Source of the DNA: Halieaceae bacterium
GTDB lineage: Bacteria; Pseudomonadota; Gammaproteobacteria; Pseudomonadales; Halieaceae
NCBI GenBank assembly: GCA_011523115.1
Contig: WTHO01000013.1
Span: forward strand, 1 to 5,556
DNA: 5,556 bases
Direction of reading: 5' to 3'
The translations under genes and the position numbers were made by a program. The notes below the pieces were generated by a model, which saw nothing but the letters and a program-made list of their open reading frames with translations, did not search any database and had not been told where the DNA came from. Of this stretch, positions 1 through 5,556 are shown one piece after another; position 1 is the first letter of the stretch; every line of letters begins with the position of its first letter.

Positions 1-1692
1 ATGATGGACAGCGCCAACATCGGCATCGTCACGGCCTACAACGACATGTTGTCTGCTCATGCCCCCTATGCTGGCTACCCGCAGCAAATTAAAAGCGCCT
101 TGAATGCCATCGGCTGCACTGCGCAGGTAGCCGGGGGTGTACCGGCGATGTGCGACGGGGTTACGCAGGGTCAGCCGGGGATGGAGTTGAGCCTGTTTAG
201 CCGGGACGTGATTGCGCAGGCGACCGCCGTATCGCTCTCGCATCAGATGTTCGATGCGGTTCTGATGCTGGGTATTTGCGACAAGATTGTGCCCGGATTA
301 GTGATGGGCGCGCTCCAGTTTGGCCACTTACCGACGCTGTTTGTACCCGCTGGGCCGATGACCTCAGGGTTGTCTAATAAGGAAAAAGTCCGTGTCCGGC
401 AGCTCTATGCCGAGGGCAAAGTCGATCGAGCGGCACTGTTAGACGCCGAGATGGCCTCCTATCACAGTCAGGGCACCTGCACATTTTACGGGACGGCTAA
501 CTCGAATCAGATGGTTCTCGAGGCCATGGGCCTGCAGTTACCCGGCAGTTCTTTTGTGAATCCCGAGACGCCTCTGCGGGAGGCGCTGACAACAGAGGCC
601 GTTGAGCACATCGCCAAGATCGCGCGAACAGGTCGTCAGTCGTTGCCTCTCGCCGAGGTCATCGACGAAAAAAGCTTTGTGAATGGCATCGTTGCGCTGC
701 TCGCATCTGGCGGTTCCACAAACCTGTGCATTCATCTGGTTGCGATGGCGAGAGCGGCGGGATTAGTGATTACGTGGTCAGACTTCGATGAGCTCTCCAA
801 AGTGACGCCGCTACTGGCGAAGATTTACCCCAACGGCAGCGCTGATATCAATCACTTTCAGGCCGCGGGTGGGACAGGGCTTTTGTTTGGGGAGTTGATT
901 AAGGCGGGGTTAATGCATGGCGACGCCAAGGTCTGCTTTGGCGGCACATTAGACGCCGCCTGTATTGAACCATTTCTTGATGAAGGGCATTTGCAGTGGC
1001 GTCCCGCCGCCACCGCGAGTCTTGATACAGATGTGATTCGCTCGGCCGATCAGGCCTTTGCACCGGAAGGCGGCATTCGGTTGCTTGAGGGAAACCTTGG
1101 CCGGAGTTTGATCAAATCCTCGGCCGTGGCGGCTGATCGTCAGACCGTCACGGCGCCCGCAGTGGTGATCTCCCATCAGAATGAATTAAAGGCGTTATTT
1201 GATAGGGGTGAGCTCGACCGGGATTGTGTGGTTGTAGCGCGCTTTCAGGGCCCTGCGGCAAACGGTATGCCTGAGTTACACCAATTGATGCCCATTCTCG
1301 GGGTCTTGCAGGATCGCGGTCACGCTGTGGCATTGGTCACTGATGGCCGTTTAAGTGGGGCGTCTGGCAAGGTCCCGGCAGCGATTCATGTCACGCCTGA
1401 GGCATCTAAAGGGGGTGTGATCGGCCGCGTTCACGACGGAGACCTTGTCGCGATAAATGTTGCTTCGGGTGAGCTGAGCGTCATGGTGGACGAGGATGTA
1501 CTGGCGGCGCGTGAGCAAGCAAGAGCGCCCGCATCGCCCTCAACGGTCGGGAGAGCTTTGTTCGCGTTCAACCGAAACGTTGTGAGTGACGCAGAGAGTG
1601 GTGGCTGCACCCTGTTTGAAGCCCCGGTACTGGTCGATGAATCGCTTGAGGCGGCAACGCAGGCCGTTGCCTACGGGCACTGTGTCAGCTGA
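1..1692 (+). CDS. edd: Phosphogluconate dehydratase (6-phosphogluconate dehydratase), 5'-partial
   Basis: Cytoplasmic Fe-S enzyme of the IlvD/Edd family; it dehydrates 6-phosphogluconate to 2-keto-3-deoxy-6-phosphogluconate (KDPG), the first committed ED step. The visible 563 residues align from memory with E. coli Edd (603 aa) from about its residue 62 onward: NIGIVTAYNDMLSAH near residue 6 matches NIAIITSYNDMLSAH. About 61 N-terminal residues are therefore missing, most simply because the window begins inside the gene. Both family signatures are present: CDKIVPGLVMG at 93-103 and ALVTDGRLSGAS at 444-455. Cys93 and Cys160 (in GTCTFYGTAN) correspond to the E. coli [4Fe-4S] ligands Cys154 and Cys221. 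Other conserved blocks are GGVPAMCDGVTQG (45-57), LASGGSTN (234-241) and NGMPELH (421-427), so the dehydratase appears intact where visible. The C-terminus runs about 24 residues past the E. coli end, and this tail contains the glk start. The TGA stop is at 1690-1692. Function is near certain; the true start is not visible. Confidence 0.97.
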   Translation: MMDSANIGIVTAYNDMLSAHAPYAGYPQQIKSALNAIGCTAQVAGGVPAMCDGVTQGQPGMELSLFSRDVIAQATAVSLSHQMFDAVLMLGICDKIVPGLVMGALQFGHLPTLFVPAGPMTSGLSNKEKVRVRQLYAEGKVDRAALLDAEMASYHSQGTCTFYGTANSNQMVLEAMGLQLPGSSFVNPETPLREALTTEAVEHIAKIARTGRQSLPLAEVIDEKSFVNGIVALLASGGSTNLCIHLVAMARAAGLVITWSDFDELSKVTPLLAKIYPNGSADINHFQAAGGTGLLFGELIKAGLMHGDAKVCFGGTLDAACIEPFLDEGHLQWRPAATASLDTDVIRSADQAFAPEGGIRLLEGNLGRSLIKSSAVAADRQTVTAPAVVISHQNELKALFDRGELDRDCVVVARFQGPAANGMPELHQLMPILGVLQDRGHAVALVTDGRLSGASGKVPAAIHVTPEASKGGVIGRVHDGDLVAINVASGELSVMVDEDVLAAREQARAPASPSTVGRALFAFNRNVVSDAESGGCTLFEAPVLVDESLEAATQAVAYGHCVS

Positions 1693-2665
1693 CTCGCAGG
1701 CGTTTTTGGTGGCGGATATTGGTGGCACCAATGCCCGTTTTGCCTTCGCGTATCGCGACGACCCGGTCCCACAATCTATCGCAAATTATGCGGTGGAGGA
1801 CTTTCCGTGTTTCGACAGCGTGCTCGATCAGTTGCAGCACGATTGGGGAGTGCTAAAGCAATCGGAGGCGCCTTTCTCGCACGTTTGCCTCGCGGTTGCC
1901 GCGATACCTGAACAACCCGAGATCAGCTTTACCAATAATGCTTGGCGTTTCACCGCTGAGAGCGTTGCTACGCGTCTTGGTTGCCCGAACATCAGCATCA
2001 TCAATGATTTTGCCGCTGTAGCGAGAGCGCTGCCGGCGCTGGCGCCGGAACATGTGGAATCAATCGGTGGCGGACAGGTCCAGCACAGTAAGCCGATGGT
2101 GGCGATTGGCCCCGGCACGGGCACAGGTGTGGCCTGCTTGGCCTTTGATTCTCAAGGCGGTCCCATTGTGTTGCCGGGTGAGGGCGGACATGTCGACTTT
2201 GCGCCGATCACCGACATCGAGGCCAAGATTCTCAGCCGCTTGCGTGCGCAGTTCGGCAGGGTCTCGATCGAACGCTTGCTGTGTGGCGCGGGCATCATGA
2301 ATATTTATCGCGCTTTGGCCGATATTCGCGGCGTCCCGAGCGAGCATCTAACGCCTGAAGCCGTAGGGAGTGCTGCTCAACAAGGGGACGACTCTTTATC
2401 AGTCGAGACAATGAATACCTTTTTCTCCGTGTTGGGTTCTGCCGCTGGCAATCTCGCGCTCACGCTGGGTGCGCGAGGCGGGGTGTACCTCGCAGGTGGC
2501 ATCGCGCCCCGCTATATCGATTTACTGAGAAAGAGTGACTTTCGAGCGCGATTTCTCGCGAAAGGGCGCTTTGCTGACTTTAACGGCGAGATTGCGACCC
2601 TGGTGGTGATTCATCCAGATCCAGGTCTGTTGGGTGCGGCACTGATGTGCGCCGAGAGCGAATAG
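1682..2665 (+). CDS. glk: Glucokinase (E. coli Glk type)
   Basis: ATP-dependent glucokinase; phosphorylates cytoplasmic glucose to glucose-6-phosphate, feeding Zwf encoded two genes downstream. With a GTG start at 1682 it has 327 aa, close to E. coli Glk (321 aa). Motifs in order: ADIGGTNARF at 11-20 (phosphate-binding loop), NDFAAVARAL at 108-117 with the expected catalytic base Asp109 (E. coli Asp100), GPGTGTG at 143-149, LPGEGGHVDFAP at 164-175 (identical to E. coli as I recall it), LLCGAGIMNIYRAL, YLAGGIAPRY, and a C-terminal DPGLLGAAL block. The ROK-family zinc-binding cysteine motif is not seen, so this is the Glk family and not a ROK kinase. Start choice: the frame is open back to ATG 1586, but residues before the GTG are an arginine-rich stretch that merely overlaps edd, and the GTG leaves 11 residues before the conserved Asp, about as in E. 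coli. No convincing Shine-Dalgarno precedes the GTG (only ACGGG, 1673-1677). With the 11-nt overlap with edd, this suggests translational coupling. A TTG at 1706 is a weaker alternative. Confidence 0.96.
   Translation: MSADSQAFLVADIGGTNARFAFAYRDDPVPQSIANYAVEDFPCFDSVLDQLQHDWGVLKQSEAPFSHVCLAVAAIPEQPEISFTNNAWRFTAESVATRLGCPNISIINDFAAVARALPALAPEHVESIGGGQVQHSKPMVAIGPGTGTGVACLAFDSQGGPIVLPGEGGHVDFAPITDIEAKILSRLRAQFGRVSIERLLCGAGIMNIYRALADIRGVPSEHLTPEAVGSAAQQGDDSLSVETMNTFFSVLGSAAGNLALTLGARGGVYLAGGIAPRYIDLLRKSDFRARFLAKGRFADFNGEIATLVVIHPDPGLLGAALMCAESE
2654..2658 (+). promoter_or_regulatory. Ribosome binding site for eda
   Basis: GAGAG, inside the last codons of glk, lies 8 nt before the GTG at 2667. 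It supports that GTG as the eda start although the glk TAG stop (2663-2665) sits between the site and the start codon. A ribosome terminating on glk would be positioned almost on the eda start. Confidence 0.55.
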
Positions 2666-2666
2666 C

Positions 2667-3320
2667 GTGGACGCCAGAGCATTGTTGGAGGCGTTGCCTT
2701 GCCCAGTGATTCCGGTCGTGGTGATTGACCGGCTGGCTGACGCTGTGCCGCTGGCTGAGGCGCTGCTTCGCGGGGGGGTCTCCGCACTCGAGATTACACT
2801 GCGGACCCCGGAAGGGTTTGCGGCAATCAGTGCCATGAAGAGCGCCTTCCCTGAGGCAGTGATTGGTGCGGGAACGGTTTGTTCGGGCGACGATTACAGG
2901 CGCTCAGTTGAAGCCGGCGCTGACTTTATCGTCTCTCCCGGCGCTTCCGAGCAGCTATTCTCGGCAGCTGCTAAACACGATGTTCCATTTGTGCCCGGCG
3001 CGGTAACGGGGTCTGAGGTCATCTCTGCGCTGGAGCGCGGCTATGTGACACTCAAATTTTTTCCGGCGGAGACCTCGGGAGGCGCGCCCGCAATTAAGGC
3101 CCTGAGTGGCCCCTTTCCACAGCTACGCTTTATGCCGACGGGCGGTATCACCCTTGAAAATATGAGTCGCTATCTTGATCTCGACAGTGTCAGTGCGGTT
3201 GGCGGCTCATGGCTGACGCCATCCAACTTAATGGCGGCGCAACGTTGGGATGATGTGTCTCAGCTGGCTAGCACCACCGTTGCGCGCGTGCGTGAGATCA
3301 ATATGGAGAGCTCGACATGA
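2667..3320 (+). CDS. eda: KDPG aldolase (2-keto-3-deoxy-6-phosphogluconate aldolase)
   Basis: Class I (Schiff-base) aldolase that cleaves KDPG to pyruvate and glyceraldehyde-3-phosphate, completing the ED pathway; the E. coli homologue is a trimeric TIM-barrel enzyme that also acts on 2-keto-4-hydroxyglutarate. The 217 aa length fits the family (E. coli 213 aa). Active-site landmarks are all present: Glu42 and Arg46 in LEITLRT (41-47; E. coli Glu45), GAGTV at 67-71, SPG at 90-92, the Schiff-base lysine Lys130 in KFFPAE (130-135; E. coli Lys133), PTGGI at 157-161, and the phosphate-binding GGSW at 179-182. The start is GTG, one base after the glk stop, with GAGAG upstream; no ATG lies nearby before the conserved PVIPVVVI strand (13-20). 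The stop overlaps the zwf start in an ATGA. A run of seven G (2772-2778) encodes part of the Arg-Gly-Gly-Val segment at 35-38. Product assignment is secure. Confidence 0.97.
   Translation: MDARALLEALPCPVIPVVVIDRLADAVPLAEALLRGGVSALEITLRTPEGFAAISAMKSAFPEAVIGAGTVCSGDDYRRSVEAGADFIVSPGASEQLFSAAAKHDVPFVPGAVTGSEVISALERGYVTLKFFPAETSGGAPAIKALSGPFPQLRFMPTGGITLENMSRYLDLDSVSAVGGSWLTPSNLMAAQRWDDVSQLASTTVARVREINMESST
3305..3310 (+). promoter_or_regulatory. Ribosome binding site for zwf
   Basis: GGAGAG, located in the last codons of eda, lies 6 nt before the zwf ATG at 3317. This is the best Shine-Dalgarno match at any gene junction in the window and it fixes the zwf start, which also agrees with the position of the nucleotide-binding glycines (residues 10-13). 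Confidence 0.75.
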
Positions 3321-4765
3321 CAGCGGTGGATTTGATTATTTTCGGCGCTACGGGGGATTTGTCTGCAAGAAAATTGTTTCCTGCGCTGTATCAGCTCGAC
3401 GCCGCGGGGCTGCTTCAGGCGGATTTACGCATTGCAGCCATCGGCCGTCAGCAACAGTCAGTAGAGGATTTCAAAAACGAATTACGTCAAAAAATGGCTG
3501 GCTACATGCGCGAGCCAATCGACGAATCCGTATGGCAACGTTTCGTCCCCCGTTTGGATTATCTCGCTTCTGACTTTGCCGAGCCCGATGCGTTTTTGAC
3601 GCTACGTGATTGGTTGGATGATAGCCGAGTGAGTCTGTTCTACCTCGCCACCCCGCCTTCGTTGTTTTCAACTATCTGTGAGCAGCTACACGGCGACGGA
3701 TGCTTGTCTGGCCCTTGTCGAATTGTGCTTGAAAAGCCGATCGGAGAGAGCTTGGCGACTTCAAGCGAAGTCAATGAGACCCTGGCGCGCTTCTTCGCCG
3801 AGCGAGACATCTACCGCATTGATCATTACCTCGGTAAGGAGACCGTGCAGAACCTGCTGGTGCTTCGGTTTGCCAACCGGTTTATCAATTCGCAGTGGGA
3901 CCAGAGTTGCATTGATCACGTACAGATTACGGTGGCCGAGCAGGTGGGCATAGAAGGTCGCTGGGCTTACTACGACGGTGTCGGGCAATTGCGCGATATG
4001 GTGCAGAACCACTTGATGCAATTGCTGTGTTTGGTGGCGATGGAGCCCCCCAACTCGCTTGAAGCTGAGAGCATCCGCGACGAGAAGGTCAAAATTGTCA
4101 AAGCGCTGAGACCAATCGATGCGGCGGCAGTTAAAGAGCATGTTGTGCGCGGGCAATACAGTCAGGGCGTGATCAATTCACAGCCGGTACCCGGCTATCT
4201 GGAGGAGGAGGGGTGTGAGCTCAGTAGCAGCGACACCGAGACCTTCATTGCGATCAAAGCCTTTGTCGATAACTGGCGATGGTCCGGCGTGCCGTTCTAC
4301 TTACGCACAGGCAAGCGGATGCCCGACAAGGTGACGGAGATCATTATTCAATACAAGGCGCTACCTCATCATATCTTTGGTGAGGGGCAATCGGCCGAGC
4401 CCAATCGACTCACGATACGTCTGCAGCCCAACGAGGGCATCGAGATGTCGATGGTCTCCAAGCGGCAGAGCCTGAAAGACAAGCTGTCCCTGCAAACGCA
4501 CACCTTGAATTTTGATTTTCGTGAGGACGGCGACATCGATCGGATTCCTGACGCCTATGAGCGTTTGTTTCTCGATGCGATTAATGGTGACCCCTCTCTT
4601 TTCGTCGGTCGTGAGGAAATTGAGGAGAGCTGGCGATGGTGCGATCAAATCATCGCTGCCTGTGAGCAGGCCGGTATGGAGGTCAACACTTATCAGGCAG
4701 GCAGTTGGGGGCCCAGTAAGTCAGAGTTGTTGATTGACCGCGACGGACGCAGCTGGAATGTCTGA
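3317..4765 (+). CDS. zwf: Glucose-6-phosphate 1-dehydrogenase
   Basis: Oxidises glucose-6-phosphate to 6-phosphogluconolactone, reducing NADP+; a cytoplasmic enzyme at the entrance to both the ED and pentose phosphate routes. The 482 aa length fits the bacterial family (E. coli 491 aa). An N-terminal Rossmann fold opens with GATGDLSARK (10-19); Arg44 in AIGR sits where Leuconostoc Arg46 contacts the NADP 2'-phosphate, so NADP+ preference is inferred. LEKPIG (138-143) carries the substrate lysine Lys140. The family signature RIDHYLGKE (167-175) gives Asp169, His170, Tyr171 and Lys174; the general base is expected to be His232 in DMVQNH, matching Leuconostoc His240 with the same offset of eight. 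FYLRTGKRM and the C-terminal WGPSKSELL...DGRSW block are typical. The first four bases overlap the eda stop (ATGA) and the last eight overlap pgl. No gnd gene follows, which with eda and edd alongside points to ED use. No inactivating change is seen. Confidence 0.98.
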   Translation: MTAVDLIIFGATGDLSARKLFPALYQLDAAGLLQADLRIAAIGRQQQSVEDFKNELRQKMAGYMREPIDESVWQRFVPRLDYLASDFAEPDAFLTLRDWLDDSRVSLFYLATPPSLFSTICEQLHGDGCLSGPCRIVLEKPIGESLATSSEVNETLARFFAERDIYRIDHYLGKETVQNLLVLRFANRFINSQWDQSCIDHVQITVAEQVGIEGRWAYYDGVGQLRDMVQNHLMQLLCLVAMEPPNSLEAESIRDEKVKIVKALRPIDAAAVKEHVVRGQYSQGVINSQPVPGYLEEEGCELSSSDTETFIAIKAFVDNWRWSGVPFYLRTGKRMPDKVTEIIIQYKALPHHIFGEGQSAEPNRLTIRLQPNEGIEMSMVSKRQSLKDKLSLQTHTLNFDFREDGDIDRIPDAYERLFLDAINGDPSLFVGREEIEESWRWCDQIIAACEQAGMEVNTYQAGSWGPSKSELLIDRDGRSWNV

Positions 4766-5450
4766 TTGGCATGTCTTTGCGGATCGGGCCGCGCTTGAGG
4801 CGGCATTGGCTGCTGAGGTGGCGACGCGTCTCGCACAAGGTATTGCTCAGCGCGGTAAGGCGCACTTGGTGGTATCCGGGGGCAGTACACCATTGCAGCT
4901 ATTCTCACTGCTGAGCCAAACCGAAATAGACTGGGCAAAGGTTGTCGTATTACTGGCTGATGAGCGCCGGGTCGCTGTAGAGCACCAAGACAGCAACGAG
5001 CGCATGGTCCGAAACGTATTGTTGTCGGGTCATGCGGCCGATGCCGAATTTTTTTCTTTGGTTACTGGGCTTGATGCCGCCAGCGTTGACGTGTCATCCG
5101 TCTCGCAGGCTCTCCTGAACATGCCCCGTTTTGATGTCGTGATACTCGGGATGGGCGAAGACGCACACACCGCGTCACTGTTTCCCTGCTCTGAGGAAAT
5201 TGCTGAGGGCCTCAAGACCGATCAGGGCGCCTTGATCACACGACCCACCACGGCGCCTCATCAGAGAATCTCGTTATCGAAGCAGCGTTTACAAAATACT
5301 GAGTATGGCGTCGTGCATATAGTGGGCGAGAAGAAGCGCTCGGTGGCAGAGCAGGCGATTCGCTGCAGCGATGAGCTCGCCTACCCTATCTCTGCTTTCA
5401 TCGGTGACGATGCGGGTGCCACGGGTTTCGACTGTTGGTGGGCTCCCTAG
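4758..5450 (+). CDS. pgl: 6-phosphogluconolactonase (DevB/SOL type)
   Basis: Hydrolyses 6-phosphogluconolactone, the Zwf product, to 6-phosphogluconate, the Edd substrate. From ATG 4758 it has 230 aa, usual for this family and unlike the beta-propeller Pgl of E. coli. Motifs: VSGGSTP at 39-45 (phosphate-binding loop), LADERRV at 66-72 followed by the conserved SN (79-80), and GMGEDAHTASLFP at 131-143, which holds the predicted catalytic acid/base His137. The C-terminus ends WWAP, a common family ending. The usual DGH in the catalytic loop is DAH here (Ala136), a conservative change. Start choice: the frame is open back to a TTG at 4734 that has AGAG seven bases upstream and would add eight residues. 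The ATG places the first conserved residues (WHVF) close to the N-terminus as in many relatives, so I prefer it, although its own Shine-Dalgarno is weak. It overlaps zwf by 8 nt and is probably translationally coupled to it. It is the last gene of the operon. Confidence 0.95.
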   Translation: MSDWHVFADRAALEAALAAEVATRLAQGIAQRGKAHLVVSGGSTPLQLFSLLSQTEIDWAKVVVLLADERRVAVEHQDSNERMVRNVLLSGHAADAEFFSLVTGLDAASVDVSSVSQALLNMPRFDVVILGMGEDAHTASLFPCSEEIAEGLKTDQGALITRPTTAPHQRISLSKQRLQNTEYGVVHIVGEKKRSVAEQAIRCSDELAYPISAFIGDDAGATGFDCWWAP

Positions 5451-5500
5451 GAGTCATCGCCGATTTCGTCTCGCCTCCCTTAAAAAGTGGCACGCGCGGC

Positions 5501-5527
5501 AAAAAAAAGGGGGCTCACGCCCCCAAA
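5501..5527 (-). terminator. Rho-independent terminator for a convergent minus-strand gene
   Basis: A perfect 6-bp G/C stem (GGGGGC at 5509-5514 pairing with GCCCCC at 5519-5524) closes a TCAC loop (5515-5518). On the minus strand it is followed directly by eight T (complement of the A8 at 5501-5508), which is the canonical intrinsic terminator form. On the plus strand the hairpin is followed only by AAAGTACTC, so it lacks the U-tract needed to end the edd-pgl transcript efficiently. The minus-strand transcript it serves must enter from the right. Possible minus-strand stop codons are TAA at 5551-5553 or TGA at 5532-5534, but too little of that gene is visible to call it. Confidence 0.85.
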
Positions 5528-5556
5528 GTACTCACCGGGATGGCGATGCCTTACGC

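Noticed and set aside
1586..1681. Upstream extension of glk from ATG 1586 (359-residue product) or ATG 1637
   Set aside because: The added residues are an arginine-rich stretch with no glucokinase homology, coming from edd coding sequence in another frame; the GTG at 1682 gives the usual family length.
2522..2836. 104-codon minus-strand open frame across the glk/eda junction
   Set aside because: Low-complexity Ser/Ala/Thr-rich start, antisense to two conserved genes, no family match.
3250..3573. 107-codon plus-strand open frame across the eda/zwf junction
   Set aside because: Out of frame with both secure genes, Arg/Cys-rich composition typical of a shadow frame, no separate ribosome site.
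3761..4156. 131-codon minus-strand open frame opposite zwf
   Set aside because: It lies wholly antisense to an intact conserved gene, has no recognisable motif, and is the kind of shadow frame expected in G+C-rich coding DNA.
4734..4757. TTG start for pgl adding MTATDAAG
   Set aside because: It has a fair AGAG upstream, but the added residues lack family similarity that I can recognise and a normal ATG lies eight codons downstream. Kept as an alternative in the pgl entry.
5443..5454. Near-palindrome around the pgl stop (CTCCCTAGGAG)
   Set aside because: Imperfect and short; no T-tract follows and it matches no operator that I know.
5455..5548. 7-bp inverted repeat, CATCGCC (5455-5461) and GGCGATG (5542-5548), flanking the terminator region
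   Set aside because: Arms are short and about 80 bases apart; a match of this size is expected by chance and there is no repeat family or duplicated target to support a mobile element.
1..5556. A hidden novel system (defence, CRISPR, toxin-antitoxin, prophage, riboswitch)
   Set aside because: Coding density is essentially complete with five known enzymes; no direct-repeat array, no unexplained gap over about 110 bases, no integrase, transposase or abrupt composition change is visible.

Overview
The window is an ordinary but very compact sugar-catabolism operon from a bacterium, all on the + strand. It encodes the Entner-Doudoroff (ED) pathway together with its entry steps, in the order edd (5' end cut off) - glk - eda - zwf - pgl. 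Every product is recognisable from family motifs. No mobile element, CRISPR array, tRNA or rRNA is visible. I found no sign of a previously undescribed system.

Organism: protein similarity to the Escherichia coli and Pseudomonas ED enzymes, the E. coli-type (non-ROK) glucokinase and the moderately high G+C (mid-to-high fifties by eye, not counted) suggest a gammaproteobacterium, perhaps a marine or Pseudomonas/Cellvibrio-like lineage. This is inference; no taxonomic marker is present. In Pseudomonas, edd-glk and zwf-pgl-eda are separate units. This locus looks like those two units joined, with eda placed before zwf.

Layout: 1-1692 edd (about 61 N-terminal residues lie outside the window); 1682-2665 glk (GTG start, overlaps edd by 11 nt); 2667-3320 eda (GTG start, one base after the glk stop); 3317-4765 zwf (ATGA overlap of 4 nt); 4758-5450 pgl (overlaps zwf by 8 nt). 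There is no room for a promoter or terminator between genes, so the five are very likely co-transcribed and translationally coupled. The operon promoter and any regulator such as HexR must lie upstream of base 1. The last 106 bases hold a strong intrinsic terminator, but it is oriented for a minus-strand transcript. This implies a convergent neighbour whose 3' end is at or just past the right edge.

How the genes work together: Glk phosphorylates glucose, Zwf oxidises glucose-6-phosphate to 6-phosphogluconolactone with reduction of NADP+, Pgl hydrolyses the lactone, Edd dehydrates 6-phosphogluconate to KDPG, and Eda cleaves KDPG to pyruvate and glyceraldehyde-3-phosphate. Together they take free cytoplasmic glucose to the triose level. 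No gnd (6-phosphogluconate dehydrogenase) is present here, so the set is built for ED flux rather than the oxidative pentose phosphate branch.
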